Below are positions 1-14,510 of a stretch of DNA of 64,000 bases, in pieces. The DNA lies in the NCBI RefSeq assembly GCF_051014445.1, contig NC_135134.1, positions 26,105,672-26,169,671 on the forward strand. Direction: 5' to 3'. The position numbers and the translations under genes are program-made. Source of the stretch: Colletes latitarsis. Lineage: Eukaryota > Arthropoda > Insecta > Hymenoptera > Colletidae. The first letter of the stretch is position 1, and each line of letters begins with the position of its first letter. The notes beneath the pieces were generated by a model. That model searched no databases. It was not told where the DNA came from and saw only the letters and a list, made by a program, of their open reading frames with translations.

Positions 1-305
1 CTGTTCAACAAGTGTGTGAAGAATGCGATAGTATGAGTCTGATGAGGGCAAATCCCAGGCCTAACCTAGACTTAACATGCGTTATCATCTAAGATATTGA
101 TCGAAACCTGGTTTACTCGACTGTTTCAGTGTGGTACCACATTACTAGCTGATCCAAACCAGAAATAACCCAGGAACTGTACAACTAGTATGTGATGTAT
201 GCGAAAGTATGACCCTGATGAGGGCAAATCCCAGACCTATCCCTGACCTAACATGCGATATCGTCTAAAATATTGATCGAAACCAGGTTTAATCGACTGT
301 TTCAG

Positions 306-317
306 TGTGGTACCACA
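306..317. repeat. Representative 12-bp palindrome of the monomer
   Basis: TGTGGTACCACA is a perfect inverted repeat found once per monomer in most family A, C and D copies. In family B it is often broken to TGTGGAACCACA or TGTGGTACCGCA. This entry represents the whole series. Confidence 0.9.
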
Positions 318-2988
318 TTACTACGTGATCCAAACCAGAAAAAACCCAGGATCTATTCAACAAGTATGTGAAGTATGCGAATGTATGAGTCTGATGAGGG
401 CAAATCCCAGACCTATCCCAGACCTAACATGCGTTATCCTCTAAAATATTGATCGAAACCAGGTTTAATGGACTGTTTCAGTGTGGTACCACTTTACTAC
501 GTGATCCAAACCAGAAAAAGCCAGGGATCTGTTCAACAAGTATGTGAAGAATGCGATAGTATGAGTCTGATGAGGGCAAATCCCAGGCCTAACCTAGACT
601 TAACATGCGTTATCATCTAAAATATTGATCGAAACCTGGTTTAATCGACTGTTTCAGTGTGGTGCCACATTACTAGCTGATCCAGACCAGTGGAAGCCCT
701 GGATCTGGCCAAAGGGCTGTGAGAAATGCGAAGGTATGAGCCTGATGAGGGGCAGATCCCACACCTATCCCAGACCTAACTTGCGTTATCCTATAAAATA
801 TTGATCGAGACCAGGTTAAATCGTCTGTTTCAGTGTGGTACCACATTACTACGTGATCCAAACCAGAAAAAACCCAGGATCTATTCAACAAGTATGTGAA
901 GTATGCGAAAGTATGAGTCTGATAAGGGCAAATCCCAGACCTATCCCAGACCTAACATGCGTTATCCTCTAAAATATTTATCGAAACCAGGATTAATGGA
1001 CTGTTTCTGTGTGGTACCACATTACTACGTGATCCAATCCAGAAAAAGCCAGGGATCTGTTCAACAAGTATGTGAAGAATGCGATAGTATGAGTCAGATG
1101 AGGGCAAATCCCAGGCCTAACCTAGACTTAACATGCGTTATCATCTAAAATATTGATCGAAACCTGGTTTAATCGACTGTTTCAGTGTGGTACCACATTA
1201 CTAGCTGATCCAAACCAGAAATAACCCAGGAACTGTGCAACTGGTATGTGAAGTATGCGAAAGTATGACCCTGATGAGGGCAAATCCCAGACCTATCCCA
1301 GACCTTGCATGCGATATCGTCTAAAATATTGATCGAAACCAGGTTTAATCGACTGTTTCAGTGTGGTACCACATTACTACGTGATCCAAACCAGAAATAA
1401 CCCAGGAACTGTACAACTGGTATGTGAAGTATGCGAAAGTATGACCCTGATGAGGGCAAATCCCAGACCTATCCCAGACCTAACATGCGTTATCCTCTAA
1501 AATATTGATCGAAACCAGGTTTAATGGACTGTTTCAGTGTGGTACCACTTTACTACGTGATCCAAACCAGAAAAAGCCAGGGATCTGTTCAACAAGTATG
1601 TGAAGAATGCGATAGTATGAGTCTGATGAGGGCAAATCCCAGGCCTAACCTAGACTTAACATGCGTTATCATCTAAAATATTGATCGAAACCTGGTTTAA
1701 TCGACTGTTTCATTGTGGTACCACATTACTAGCTGATCCAAACCAGAAACAACCCAGGAACTGTACAACTAGTATGTGAAGTATGCGAAAGTATGACCCT
1801 GATGAGGGCAAATCCCAGACCTATCCCAGACCTAACATGCGATATCGTCTAAGATATTGATCGAAACCAGTTTTAATCGACTGTTTCAGTGTGGTACCAC
1901 ATTACTACGTGATCCAAACCAGAAAAAGGCCAGGATCTGTTCAAGAAGTATGTGAAGAATGCGATAGTATGAGTCTGATGAGGGCAAATCCCAGGCCTAA
2001 CCTAGACTTAACATGCGTTATCATCTAAAATATTAATCGAAACCTGGTTTAATCGACTGTTTCAGTGTGGTACCACATTACTAGCTGATCCAAACCAGAA
2101 ATAACCCAGGAACTGTACAACTAGTATGTGAAATATGCGAAAGTGCGAGCGTGATGAGAGCATATCTGAGACCTAACCAAGACCTAACATGCGTTATTCT
2201 CTCGAATATTGATCGAAACCAGGTTTAATGGACTGTTTCAGTGTGGTACCACATTACAACGTGATCCAATCCAGAAAAAGCCCAGGATGTGTTCAACAAG
2301 TATGTGAAAAACGCGAAACTATGAGCCTGATGAGGGCAAATTCCAGACCTATGCCAGACCTAACGTGCGTTATCCTCTAAAATATTTATCAAGACCAGGT
2401 TTAATTGAACGTTTCAGTGTGGTACCACATTACTACGTGATCCAAGCCAGAAAAAGCCAGGGATCTGTTCAACAAGTATCTGAAGAATGGGATAGTTCGA
2501 GTCTGATGAGGGCAAATCCCAGGCCTAACCTAGACTTAACATGCGTTATCATCTAAAATATTGATCGAAACCTGGTTTAATCGACTGTTTCAGTGTGGTA
2601 CCACATTACTAGCTGATCCAAACCAGAAATAACCCAGGAACTGTACAACTGGTATGTGAAGTATGCGAAAGTATGACCCTGATGAGGGCAAATCCCAGAC
2701 CTATCCCAGACCTAACATGCGATATCGTCCAAAATATTGATCGAAACCAGGTTTAATCGACTGTTTCAGTGTGGTACCACATTACTACGTGATCCAAACC
2801 AGAAAAAGCCCAGGATCTAGCCATGAAGTGTGAGAAATATGCGAACGTAAGAGCCTGACGAGGGCAAATACTAGACCTAACCCAGACCTAACATGCGTTA
2901 TCCTCTCAAATATTGGCCGTATCCAGGATTAATTAACTGCTTCAGTGTGGTACCACGTTACTACGTGATCCAATCCAGAAAAATCCAA

Positions 2989-5900
2989 GAATCTGGCCAA
3001 CAAGTATCAGAAATATGCGAAAGTACGAGCGTGACGAGTGAAAATCCCAGTCCTAACCAAGACCTAACATGCGTTACCCTCAAAAATATTGATCGAAACC
3101 AGGTTTAATCGACTGTTTCAGTGTGGTACCACATTACTACGTGATCCAAACCAGAAAAAACCCAGGATCTGTCCAACAAGTATGTGAAGTATGCGAAAGT
3201 ATGAGTCTGATGAGGGCAAATCCCAGACCTATGCCAGACCTAACATGCGTTATCCTCTAAAATATTTATCAAGACCAGGTTTAATTGACTGTTTTAGTGT
3301 GGTTCCACTTTACTACGTGATCCAAAGCAGAAAGAGCCCTCGATCAGGTCAACATGTATGTTAAAACTGCGAAAGTATGAACCTGATGAGGGCAAATCCC
3401 AGACCAAACCTAGACCTAACATGTGTTATCCTCTAAAATAATAATTGAAACCAGGTTTAATGGTCTGCTTCAGTGTGGTACCACATTACTACGTGATCGA
3501 AACCCGAAAAAACCCCGAATCTGGCAATCAAGTATGATAAATATGCGAAAGTACGAGCCTGATGAGAGCAAATCCCAGACCTAACCTAGACCTAACATGC
3601 TTTATTCTCTAAAATATTGATCGAAACCATGTTTAATGGACTGTTTCAGTGTAGTACCACATTACTACGTGATCCAAACCAGAAAAAACCCAGGATCTGT
3701 TCAACAAGTGTGTGAAAAACGCGAAGGTACGAGCCTGATGAGTGCAAATCCCAGACCTATCCCAGGCCTAACTTGCGTTGTCCTGTAAAATATTGATGGA
3801 ATCCAGGTTTAATTGACTGTTTCACTATGGTACTACATTACTACGTGATCCAAACCAGAAAAAGCCAGGGATCTGTTCAACAAGTATGTGAAAAACGCGA
3901 AACTTTTAGCCTGATGAGAGCAAATCCCAGACCTAACCTAGACCTAACATGCTTTATTCTCTAAAATATTGATCGAAACCAGGTTTAATGGACTGTTTCA
4001 GTGTGGTGCCACATTACTACGTGATCCAAACCAGAAAATGCCAGGGAACTGTACAACTAGTATGTGAAGTATGCGAAAGTATGCCCCAGATGAGGGCAAA
4101 TACCAGACCTATCCCAGACCAAACATGCGATATCGTCTAAAATATTGATCGAGACCGGGATTAATCGACTGTTTCAGTGCGGTACCACTTTACTACGTGA
4201 TCCAAACCAGAAAAAGCCAGAGTTCTGTTCAACAAGTATGTGAAGAATGCGAAAGTATGGGTCTGATGGGGGCAAATCCCAGGCCTATCCCAGACCTAAC
4301 ATGCGTTTTCCACTAAAATATTGATCGAAACCAGGTTTAATGGACTGTTTCAGTGTGGTACCACTTTACTACGTGATCCAAACCAGAAAAAGCCAGGGAT
4401 CTGTTCAACAAGTATGTGAAGAATGCGATAGTATGAGTCTGATGAGGGCAAATCCCAGGCCTAACCTAGACTTAACATGCGTTATCATCTAAAATATTGA
4501 TCGAAACCTGGTTTAATCGACTGTTTCAGTGTGGTACCACATTACTACGTGATCCAAACCAGAAAAAACCCAGGATCTATTCAACAAGTATGTGAAGTAT
4601 GCGAATGTATGAGTCTGATGAGGGCAAATCCCAGACCTATCCCAGACCTAACATGCGTTATCCTCTAAAATATTGATCGAAACCAGGTTTAATGGACTGT
4701 TTCAGTGTGGTACCACTTTACTACGTGATCCAAACCAGAAAAAGCCAGGGATCTGTTCAACAAGTATGTGAAGAATGCGATAGTATGAGTCTGATGAGGG
4801 CAAATCCCAGGCCTAACCTAGACTTAACATGCGTTATCATCTAAAATATTGATCGAAACCTGGTTTAATGGACTGTTTCAGTGTGGTACCACTTTACTAC
4901 GTGATCCAAACCAGAATAAGCCAGGGATCTGTTCAACAAGTATGTGAAGAATGCGATAGTATGAGTCTGATGAGGGCAAATCCCAGGCCTAACCTAGACC
5001 TAACATGCGTTATCATCTAAAATATTGACCGAAACCTGGTTTAATCGACTGTTTCAGTGTGGTACCACATTACTAGCTGATCCAAACCAGAAACAACCCA
5101 GGAACTGTACAACTAGTATGTGAAGTATGCGAATGTATGAGTCTGATGAGGGCAAATCCCAGACCTATCCCAGACCTAACATGCGTTATCCTCTAAAATA
5201 TTGATCGAAACCAGGTTTAATGGACTGTTTCAGTGTGGTACCACTTTACTACGTGATCCAAACCAGAATAAGCCAGGGATCTGTTCAACAAGTATGTGAA
5301 GAATGCGATAGTATGAGCCTGATGAGGGCAAATCCCAACCCTATCCCAGACCTAGCATGAGTTATCCTCTAAAATATTGATCGAAACCAGGCTTAATGGA
5401 CTGTTTCAGTGTGGTACCACATTACTACGTGATCCAGACCAGTGGAAGCCCAGGATCTGGCCAAAGGGCTGTGAGAAATGCGAAGGTATGAGCCTGATGT
5501 GGGGCAAATCCCAGACCTATCCCAGACCTAACTTGCGTTATCCTATAAAATATTGATCGAGACCAGGATTAATCGACTGTTTCAGTGTGGCACCACATTA
5601 CTACGTGATTCAAACCAGAAAAAGCCCAGAATGTGGCCATCAAGTATGAGAAATATGCGAAAGTGCGAGCGTGATGAGAGCATATCTGAGACCTAACCAA
5701 GACCTAACATGCGTTATTCTCTCGAATATTGATCGAAACCAGGTTTAATGGACTGTTTCAGTGTGGTACCACATTACAACGTGATCCAAACCAGAAAAAG
5801 CCCAGGATATGTTCAGCAAGTATGTGAAAAACGCGAAACTATGAGCCTGATGAGGGCAAATTCCAGGCCTATGCCAGACCTAACATGCGTTATCCTCTAA

Positions 5901-6030
5901 AATATTTATCAAGACCAGGTTTAATTGAACGTTTCAGTGTGGTACCACATTACTACGTGATCCAAACCAGGGAAAAACCCAGGATCCGTTCAACAAGTAT
6001 GTGAAGAATGCGAAAGTATGAGTCTGATGA
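2989..6030. repeat. Higher-order repeat segment, first copy (family A)
   Basis: Several multi-monomer stretches here recur downstream in the same order. About 2989-3910 matches 7389-8311 at an offset of 4400-4401 (25 monomers). About 3985-4330 matches 8562-8907, and 5334-6030 matches 9911-10607, at an offset of 4577 (26 monomers plus 1 bp). Shared rare variants support this, including GTTTTAGTGTGGTTCC (3291 and 7692), GTGTGGTGCC (4001 and 8578) and the CCCAACC start (5334 and 9911). The step from 25 to 26 monomers means one extra monomer entered one copy. Boundaries were read by eye. Confidence 0.75.
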
Positions 6031-7388
6031 GGGCAAATCCCAGACCTATCCCTGACCTAACATGCGATATCATCTAAAATATAGATCGAAACCTGGTTTA
6101 ATCGACTGTTTCAGTGTGGTACCACATTACTAGCTGATCCAAACCAGAAACAACCCAGGAACTGTACAACTAGAATGTGAAGTATGCGAAAGTATGACCC
6201 TGATGGAGGCAAATCCCAGACCTATCCCTGACCTAACATGCGATATCGTCTAAAATATTGATCGAAACCAGGTTTAATCGACTGTTTCAGTGTGGTACCA
6301 CATTACTACGTGATCCAAACCAGAAAAAACCCAGGATCTATTCAACAAGTATGTGAAGTATGCGAAAGTATGACCCTGATGAGGGCAAATCCCAGACCTA
6401 TCCCAGACCTAGCATGAGTTATCCTCTAAAATATTGATCGAAACCAGGCTTAATGGACTGTTTCAGTGTGGTACCACATTACTACGTGATCCAGACCAGT
6501 GAAAGCCCAGGATGTGGCCAAAGGGATGTGAGAAATGCGAAGGTATGAGCCCGATGAGGGGCAGATCCCACACCTATCCCAGACCTAACTTGCGTTATCC
6601 TATAAAACATTGATCGAGACCAGGATTAATCGACTGTTTCTGTGGGGCACCACATTACTACGTGATTCAAACCAGAAAAAGCCCAGAATCTGGCCATCAA
6701 GTATTAGAAATATGCGAAAGTGCGAGCGTGATGAGAGCATATCTGAGACCTAACCAAGACCTAACATGCGTTATTCTCTCGAATATTGATCGAAACCAGG
6801 TTTAATGGACTGTTTCAGTGTGGTACCACATTACTACGTGATCCAAACCAGAAAAAGCCAGGGATCTGTTCAACAAGTATGTGAAGAATGCGATAGTATG
6901 AGTCAGATGAGGGCAAATCCCAGGCCTAACCTAGACTTAACATGCGTTATCATCTAAAATATTGACCGAAACCTGGTTTAATCGACTGTTTCAGTGTGGT
7001 ACCACATTACTACGTGATCCAAACCAGAAAAAGCCCAGGATCTAGCCAGGAAGTGTGAGAAATATGCGAAAGTAGGAGCCTGACGAGGGCAAATACTAGA
7101 CCTAACCCAGACCTAACATGCGTTATCCTCTCAAATATTGGCCGTATCCAGGTTTAATTAACTGCTTCAGTGTGGTACCACGTTGCTACGTGATCCAATC
7201 CAGAAAAATCCAAGGATCTGGCCAACAAGTATGAGAAATATGCGAAAGAACGAGCGTGATGAGTGGAAATCCCAGGCCTAACCTAGACCTAACAAGCGTT
7301 ACCCTCCAAAATATTGATCGAAACCAGGTTTAATGGACTGTTTCAGTGTGGTACCACGTTACTACGTGATCCAATCCAGAAAAATCCA

Positions 7389-10300
7389 AGGATCTGGCCA
7401 ACAAGTATCAGAAATATGCGAAAGTACGAGCGTGACGAGTGAAAATCCCAGGCCTAACCAAGACCTAACATGCGTTACCCTCAAAAATATTGATCGAAAC
7501 CAGGTTTAATCGACTGTTTCAGTGTGGTACCACATTACTACGTGATCCAAACCAGAAAAAACCCAGGATCTGTCCAACAAGTATGTGATGTATGCGAAAG
7601 TATGAGTCTGATGAGGGCAAATCCCAGACCTATGCCAGACCTAACATGCGTTATCCTCTAATATATTTATCAAGACCAGGTTTTATTGACTGTTTTAGTG
7701 TGGTTCCACTTTACTACGTGATCCAAAGCAGAAAGAGCCCTCGATCAGGTCAACATGTATGTTAAAACTGCGAAAGTATGAACCTGATGAGGGCAAATCC
7801 CAGACCAAACCTAGACCTAACATGTGTTATCCTCTAAAATAATAATTGAAACCAGGTTTAATGGTCTGCTTCAGTGTGGTACCACATTACTACGTGATCG
7901 AAACCCGAAAAAACCCCGAATCTGGCAATCAAGTATGATAAATATGCGAAAGTACGAGCCTGATGAGAGCAAATCCCAGACCTAACCTAGACCTAACATG
8001 CTTTATTCTCGAAAATATTGATCGAAACCATGTTTAATGGACTGTTTCAGTGTGGTACCACATTACTACGTGATCCAAACCAGAAAAAACCCAGGATCTG
8101 TTCAACAAGTGTGTGAAAAACGCGAAGGTACGAGCCTGATGAGTGCAAATCCCAGACCTATCCCAGGCCTAACTTGCGTTGTCCTGTAAAATATTGATGG
8201 AATCCAGGTTTAATTGACTGTTTCACTATGGTACTACATTACTACGTGATCCAAACCAGAAAAAGCCAGGGATCTGTTCAACAAGTATGTGAAAAACGCG
8301 AAACTTTTAGCCTGATGAGGGCAAATCCCAGACCTATCCCAGACCTAGCATGAGTTATCCTCTAAAATATTGATCGAAACCAGGCTTAATGGACTGTTTC
8401 AGTGTGGTACCACATTACTACGTGATCCAGACCATTGAAAGCCCAGGATCTGGCCAAAGGGATGTGAGAAATGCGAAGGTATGAGCCTGACGAGGGGCAG
8501 ATCCCAAACCTATCCCGGACCTAACTTGCGTTATCCTATAAAATATAGATCGAAACCAGGTTTAATGGACTGTTTCAGTGTGGTGCCACATTACTACGTG
8601 ATCCAAACCAGAAAATGCCAGGGAACTGTACAACTAGTATGTGAAGTATGCGAAAGTATGCCCCAGATGAGGGCAAATACCAGACCTATCCCAGAACAAA
8701 CATGCGATATCGTCTAAAATATTGATCGAGACCGGGATTAATCGACTGTTTCAGTGCGGTACCACTTTACTACGTGATCCAAACCAGAAAAAGCCAGAGT
8801 TCTGTTCAACAAGTATGTGAAGAATGCGAAAGTATGGGTCTGATGGGGGCAAATCCCAGGCCTATCCCAGACCTAACATGCGTTTTCCACTAAAATATTG
8901 ATCGAAACCAGGTTTAATGGACTGTTTCAGTGTGGTACCACATTACTACGTGATCCAAACCAGAAAAAGCCAGGTATCTGTTCAACAAGTATGTGAAGAA
9001 TGCGATAGTATGAGTCTGATGAGGGCAAATCCCAGGCCTAACCTAGACTTAACATGCGTTATCATCTAAAATATTGATCGAAACCTGGTTTAATCGACTG
9101 TTTCAGTGTGGTACCACATTACTAGCTGATCCAAACCAGAAATAACCCAGGAACTGTACAACTAGTATGTGATGTATGCGAAAGTATGACCCTGATGAGG
9201 GCAAATCCCAGACCTATCCCTGACCTAACATGCGATATCGTCTAAAATATTGATCGAAACCAGGTTTAATCGACTGTTTCAGTGTGGTACCACATTACTA
9301 CGTGAGCCAAACCAGAAAAAACCCAGGATCTATTCAACAAGTATGTGAAGTATGCGAATGTATGAGTCTGATGAGGGCAAATCCCAGACCTATCCCAGAC
9401 CTAACATGCGTTATCCTCTAAAATATTGATCGAAACCAGGTTTAATGGACTGTTTCAGTGTGGTACCACTTTACTACGTGATCCAAACCAGAAAAAGCCA
9501 GGGATCTGTTCAACAAGTATGTGAAGAATGCGATAGTATGAGTCTGATGAGGGCAAATCCCAGGCCTAACCTAGACTTAACATGCGTTATCATCTAAAAT
9601 ATTGACCGAAACCTGGTTTAATCGACTGTTTCAGTGTGGTACCACATTACTAGCTGATCCAAACCAGAAACAACCCAGGAACTGTACAACTAGTATGTGA
9701 AGTATGCGAATGTATGAGTCTGATGAGGGCAAATCCCAGACCTATCCCTGACCTAACATGCGATATCGTCTAAAATATTGATCGAAACCAGGTTTAATCG
9801 ACTGTTTCATTGTGGTACCACATTACTACGTGATCCAAACCAGAAAAAGCCTAGGATCTGTTCAACAAGTATGTGAAAAACGCGAAACTATTAGCCTGAT
9901 GAGGGCAAATCCCAACCCTATCCCAGACCTAGCATGAGTTATCCTCTAAAATATTGATCGAAACCAGGCCTAATGGTCTGTTTCAGTGTGGTACCACATT
10001 ACTACGTGATCCAGACCAGTGGAAGCCCAGGATCTGGCCAAAGGGCTGTGAGAAATGCGAAGGTATGAGCCTGATGAGGGGCAGATCCCACACCTATCCC
10101 AGACCTAACTTGCGTTATCCTATAAAATATTGATCGAGACCAGGATTAATCGACTGTTTCAGTGTGGCACCACATTACTACGTGATTCAAACCAGAAAAA
10201 GCCCAGAATGTGGCCATCAAGTATGAGAAATATGCGAAAGTGCGAGCGTGATGAGAGCATATCTGAGACCTAACCAAGACCTAACATGCGTTATTCTCTC

Positions 10301-10607
10301 GAATATTGATCGAAACCAGGTTTAATGGACTGTTTCAGTGTGGTACCACATTACAACGTGATCCAAACCAGAAAAAGCCCAGGATATGTTCAGCAAGTAT
10401 GTGAAAAACGCGAAACTATGAGCCTGATGAGGGCAAATTCCAGGCCTATGCCAGACCTAACATGCGTTATCCTCTAAAATATTTATCAAGACCAGGTTTA
10501 ATTGAACGTTTCAGTGTGGTACCACATTACTACGTGATCCAAACCAGGGAAAAACCCAGGATCCGTTCAACAAGTATGTGAAGAATGCGAAAGTATGAGT
10601 CTGATGA
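7389..10607. repeat. Higher-order repeat segment, second copy (family A)
   Basis: This is the second copy of the segment at about 2989-6030, with the same series of diagnostic monomers. It carries one monomer more than the first copy between about 8311 and 8562, because the offset to the first copy changes from about 4400 to 4577 there. Parts of the intervening monomer order also differ (about 9060-9900), so this is a mosaic and not a clean tandem duplication. Confidence 0.7.
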
Positions 10608-11119
10608 ATGAAAATCCCAGGCCTAACCTAGACCTAACATGCGTTACCCTCAAAAATATTGAACGAGACTAGGTTAAATCGACTGTTTCAGTGTGGTACC
10701 ACATTACTACGTGATCCAAACCAGAAAAAACCCAGGATCTATTCAACAAGTATGTGAAGTATGCGAAAGTATGACCCTGATGAGGGCAAATCCCAGACCC
10801 ATCCCAGACCTAACATGCGATATCGTCTAAAATATTGATCGAAACCAGGTTTAATGGACTGCTTCAGTGTGGTACCACATTACTACGTGATCCAAACCAG
10901 AAAAAGCCAGGTATCTGTTCAACAAGTATGTGAAGAATGCGATAGTATGAGTCTGATGAGGGCAAATCCCAGGCCTAACCTAGACTTAACATGCGTTATC
11001 ATCTAAAATATTGATCGAAACCTGGTTTAATCGACTGTTTCAGTGTGGTACCACATTACTAGCTGATCCAAACCAGAAATAACCCAGGAACTGTACAACT
11101 AGAATGTGAAGTATGCGAA

Positions 11120-11690
11120 AGTATGAGCCTGATGTGGGGCAGATCCCACACCTATCCCAGACCTAACTTGCGTTATCCTCTGAAATATTGCTCGAGACCA
11201 GGATTAATCGACTGCTTCAGTGTGGTACCACATTACTACGTGATCGAAACCCGAAAAAACCCCGAATCTGACAAACAAGTATGATAAATATGCGAAAGTG
11301 CGAGCCCGATGAGTGCAAATCCCAGACCTAACCTAGACCTAGCATGCTTTATTCTCTAAGATATTGATCGAAACCAGGTTTAATGGACTGTTTCAGTGTG
11401 GTACCACATTACTACGTGATCCAAACGAGAAAAGACCCAGGATCTGTTCAACAAGTGTGTGAAAAACGCGAAAGTACGAGCCTGATGAGGGCAAATCCCA
11501 GACCTGTCCGAGACCTAACTTGCGTTGTCCTGTAAAATAGTGACGGAAACCTGGTTTAATTGAATGTTTCTTTGTGGTACTACATTGCTACGTGATCAAA
11601 ACCAGAAAAAGCCCAGAATCTGGCCATCAAGTATGAGAAATATGCGAAAGTACGAGCGTGATGAGAGCATATCCGAGAACTAACCAAGAC
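11120..11690. repeat. Three-monomer segment, copy 1 (recurs at 13937)
   Basis: A roughly 570-bp block opens with GATGTGGGGCAGATCCCACA at 11131. It continues through a CTGAAATATTGCTCGAGACC variant and a GATCGAAACCCGAAAAAACC variant. The same run appears from about 13937 (GATGTGGGGC at 13948), an offset of 2817 bp or 16 monomers plus 1 bp. Small differences, such as AAGATATTG against AAAATATTG, show that the copies have begun to diverge. Confidence 0.75.
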
Positions 11691-13936
11691 CTAACTTGCG
11701 TTATTCTCAAGAATATTGATCGAAACCAGGTTTAATGGACTGTTTCAGTGTGGAACCACATTACTACGTGATCCAAACCAGAAAAAGCCCAGGATCTGTT
11801 CAACAAGTATGTGAAAAACGCGAAAATATGAGCCTGATGAGGGCAAATTCCAGACCTATGCCAGACCTAACATGCGTTATCCTCTAAAATATTTATCAAG
11901 ACCAGGTTTAATTGAATGTTTCAGTGTGGTACCACATTACTACGTGATCCAATCCAGGGAAAAACCCAGGATCTATTCAACAAGTATGTGAAGAGTGCGA
12001 AAGTATGAGTCTGATGAGTGAAAATCCCAGGCCTAACCTAGACCTAACTTGCGTTACCCCCAAAAATATTGAACGAAACTAGGTTAAATCGACTGTTTCA
12101 GTGTGGTACCACATTACTACGTGATCCAAACCAGAAAAAACCCAGGATCTATTCAACAAGTATGTGAAGTATGCGAAAGTATGACCCTGATGAGGGCAAA
12201 TCCCAGACCTATCCCTGACCTAACATGTGATATCGTCTAAAATATTGATCGAAACCAGGTTTAATCGACTGTTTCTGTGTGGTACCACATTACTACGTGA
12301 TCCAAACCAGAAAAAGCCAAGGATCTGTTCAACTAGTATGTGAAAAACGCGAAATTATTAGCCTGATGAGGGCAAATCCCAGACCTATCCCAAACCTAGC
12401 AGAGTCATCCTCTAAAATATAGATCGAAACCAGGCTTACTGGACTGTTTCAGTGTGGTACCACACCACTACGTGATCCAGACCAGTGATAGCCCAGGGAT
12501 CTGTTCAACAAGTATGTGAAGAATGGGATAGTATGAGTCTGATGAGGGCAAATCCTAGGCCTAACCTAGACTTAACATGCGTTATCATCTATAGTATTGA
12601 TCGAAACCTAGTTTAATCGACTGTTTCAGTGTGGTACCACATTACTAGCTGATCCAAACCAGAAATAACCCAGGAACTGTACAACTGGTATGTGAAGTAT
12701 GCGAAAGTATGACCCTGATGAGAGCAAATCCCAGGCCTAACCTTGACTTAACATGCGTTATCATCTAAAATATAGATCGAAACCTGGTTTAATCGACTGT
12801 TTCAGTGTGGTACCACATTACTAGCTGATCCAAACCAGAAACAACCCAGGAACTGTACAACTAGAATGTGAAGTATGCGAAAGTGTGACCCTGATGAGGG
12901 CAAATCCCAGACCCATCCCAGACCTAACATGCGATATCGTCTAAAATATTGATCGAAACCAGGTTTAATGGACTGCTTCAGTGTGGTACCACATTACTAC
13001 GTGATCCAAACCAGAAAAAGCCAGGTATCTGTTCAACAAGTATGTGAAGAATGCGATAGTATGGGTCTGATGAGGGCAAATCCCAGGCCTAACCTAGACT
13101 TAACATGCGTTATCATCTAAAATATTGATCGAAACCTGGTTTAATCGACTGTTTCAGTGTGGTACCACATTACTAGCTGATCCAAACCAGACATAACCCA
13201 GGAACTGTACAACTAGTATGTGATGTATGAGAAAGTATGACCCTGACGAGGGCAAATACTAGACCTAACCCAGACCTAACATGCGTTATCCTCTCAAATA
13301 TTGGCCGTATCCAGGTTTAATTGACTGCTTCAGTGTGGTACCACTTTACTACGTGATCCAAACCAGAAAAAGCCAGGGATCTGTTCAACAAGTATGTGAA
13401 GAATGCGATAGTATGAGTCTGATGAGGGCAAATCCCAGGCCTAACCTAGACTTAACATGCGTTATCATCTAAAATATTGATCGAAACCTGGTTTAATCGA
13501 CTGTTTCAGTGTGGTACCACATTACTAGCAGATCCAAACCAGAAATAACCCAGGAACTGTACAACTAGTATGTGAAGTATGCGAAAGTATGACCCTGATG
13601 AGGGCAAATCCCAGACCTATCCCTGACCTAACCTGCGATATCGTCTAAAATATTGATCGAAACCAGGTTTAATCGACTGTTTCTGTGTGGTACCACATTA
13701 CTACGTGATCCAAACCAGAAAAAGCCTAGGATCTGTTCAACAAGTATGTGAAAAACGCGAAACTATTAGCCTGATGAGGGCTAATCCCAGACCTATCCCA
13801 GACCTAGCATGAGTCATCCTCTAAAATATTGATCGAAACCAGGCTTAACGGACTGTTTCAGTGTGGTACCACATTACTACGTGATCCAGACCAGTGAAAG
13901 CCCAGGATCTGGCCAAAGGGATGTGAGAAATGCGAA

Positions 13937-14510
13937 GGTATGAGCCTGATGTGGGGCAGATCCCACACCTATCCCAGACCTAACTTGCGTTATCCTCTGA
14001 AATATTGCTCGAGACCAGGATTAATCGACTGCTTCAGTGTGGTACCACATTACTACGTGATCGAAACCCGAAAAAACCCCGAATCTGACAAACAAGTATG
14101 ATAAATATGCGAAAGTGCGAGCCCGATGAGTGCAAATCCCAGACCTAACCTAGACCTAGCATGCTTTATTCTCTAAAATATTGATCGAAACCAGGTTTAA
14201 TGGACTGTTTCAGTGTGGTACCACATTACTACGTGATCCAAACCAGAAAAAACCCAGGATCTATTCAACAAGTGCGTGAAAAACGCGAAAGTACGAGCCT
14301 GATGAGGGCAAATCCCAGACCTGTCCCAGACCTAACTTGCGTTGTCCTGTAAAATAGTGACGGAAACCTGGTTTAATTGACTGTTTCATTGTGGTACTAC
14401 ATTGCTACGTGATCAAAACCAGAAAAAGCCCAGAATCTGGCCATCAAGTATGAGAAATATGCGAAAGTACGAGCGTTATGAGTGAAAATCCCAGACCTAT
14501 CCCAGACCTA
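13937..14510. repeat. Three-monomer segment, copy 2
   Basis: This is the second copy of the 11120-11690 segment, immediately upstream of the transition from family A to family B. It shares the private GCTCGAGACC and CCCGAAAAAACCCC variants with the first copy. Confidence 0.75.
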
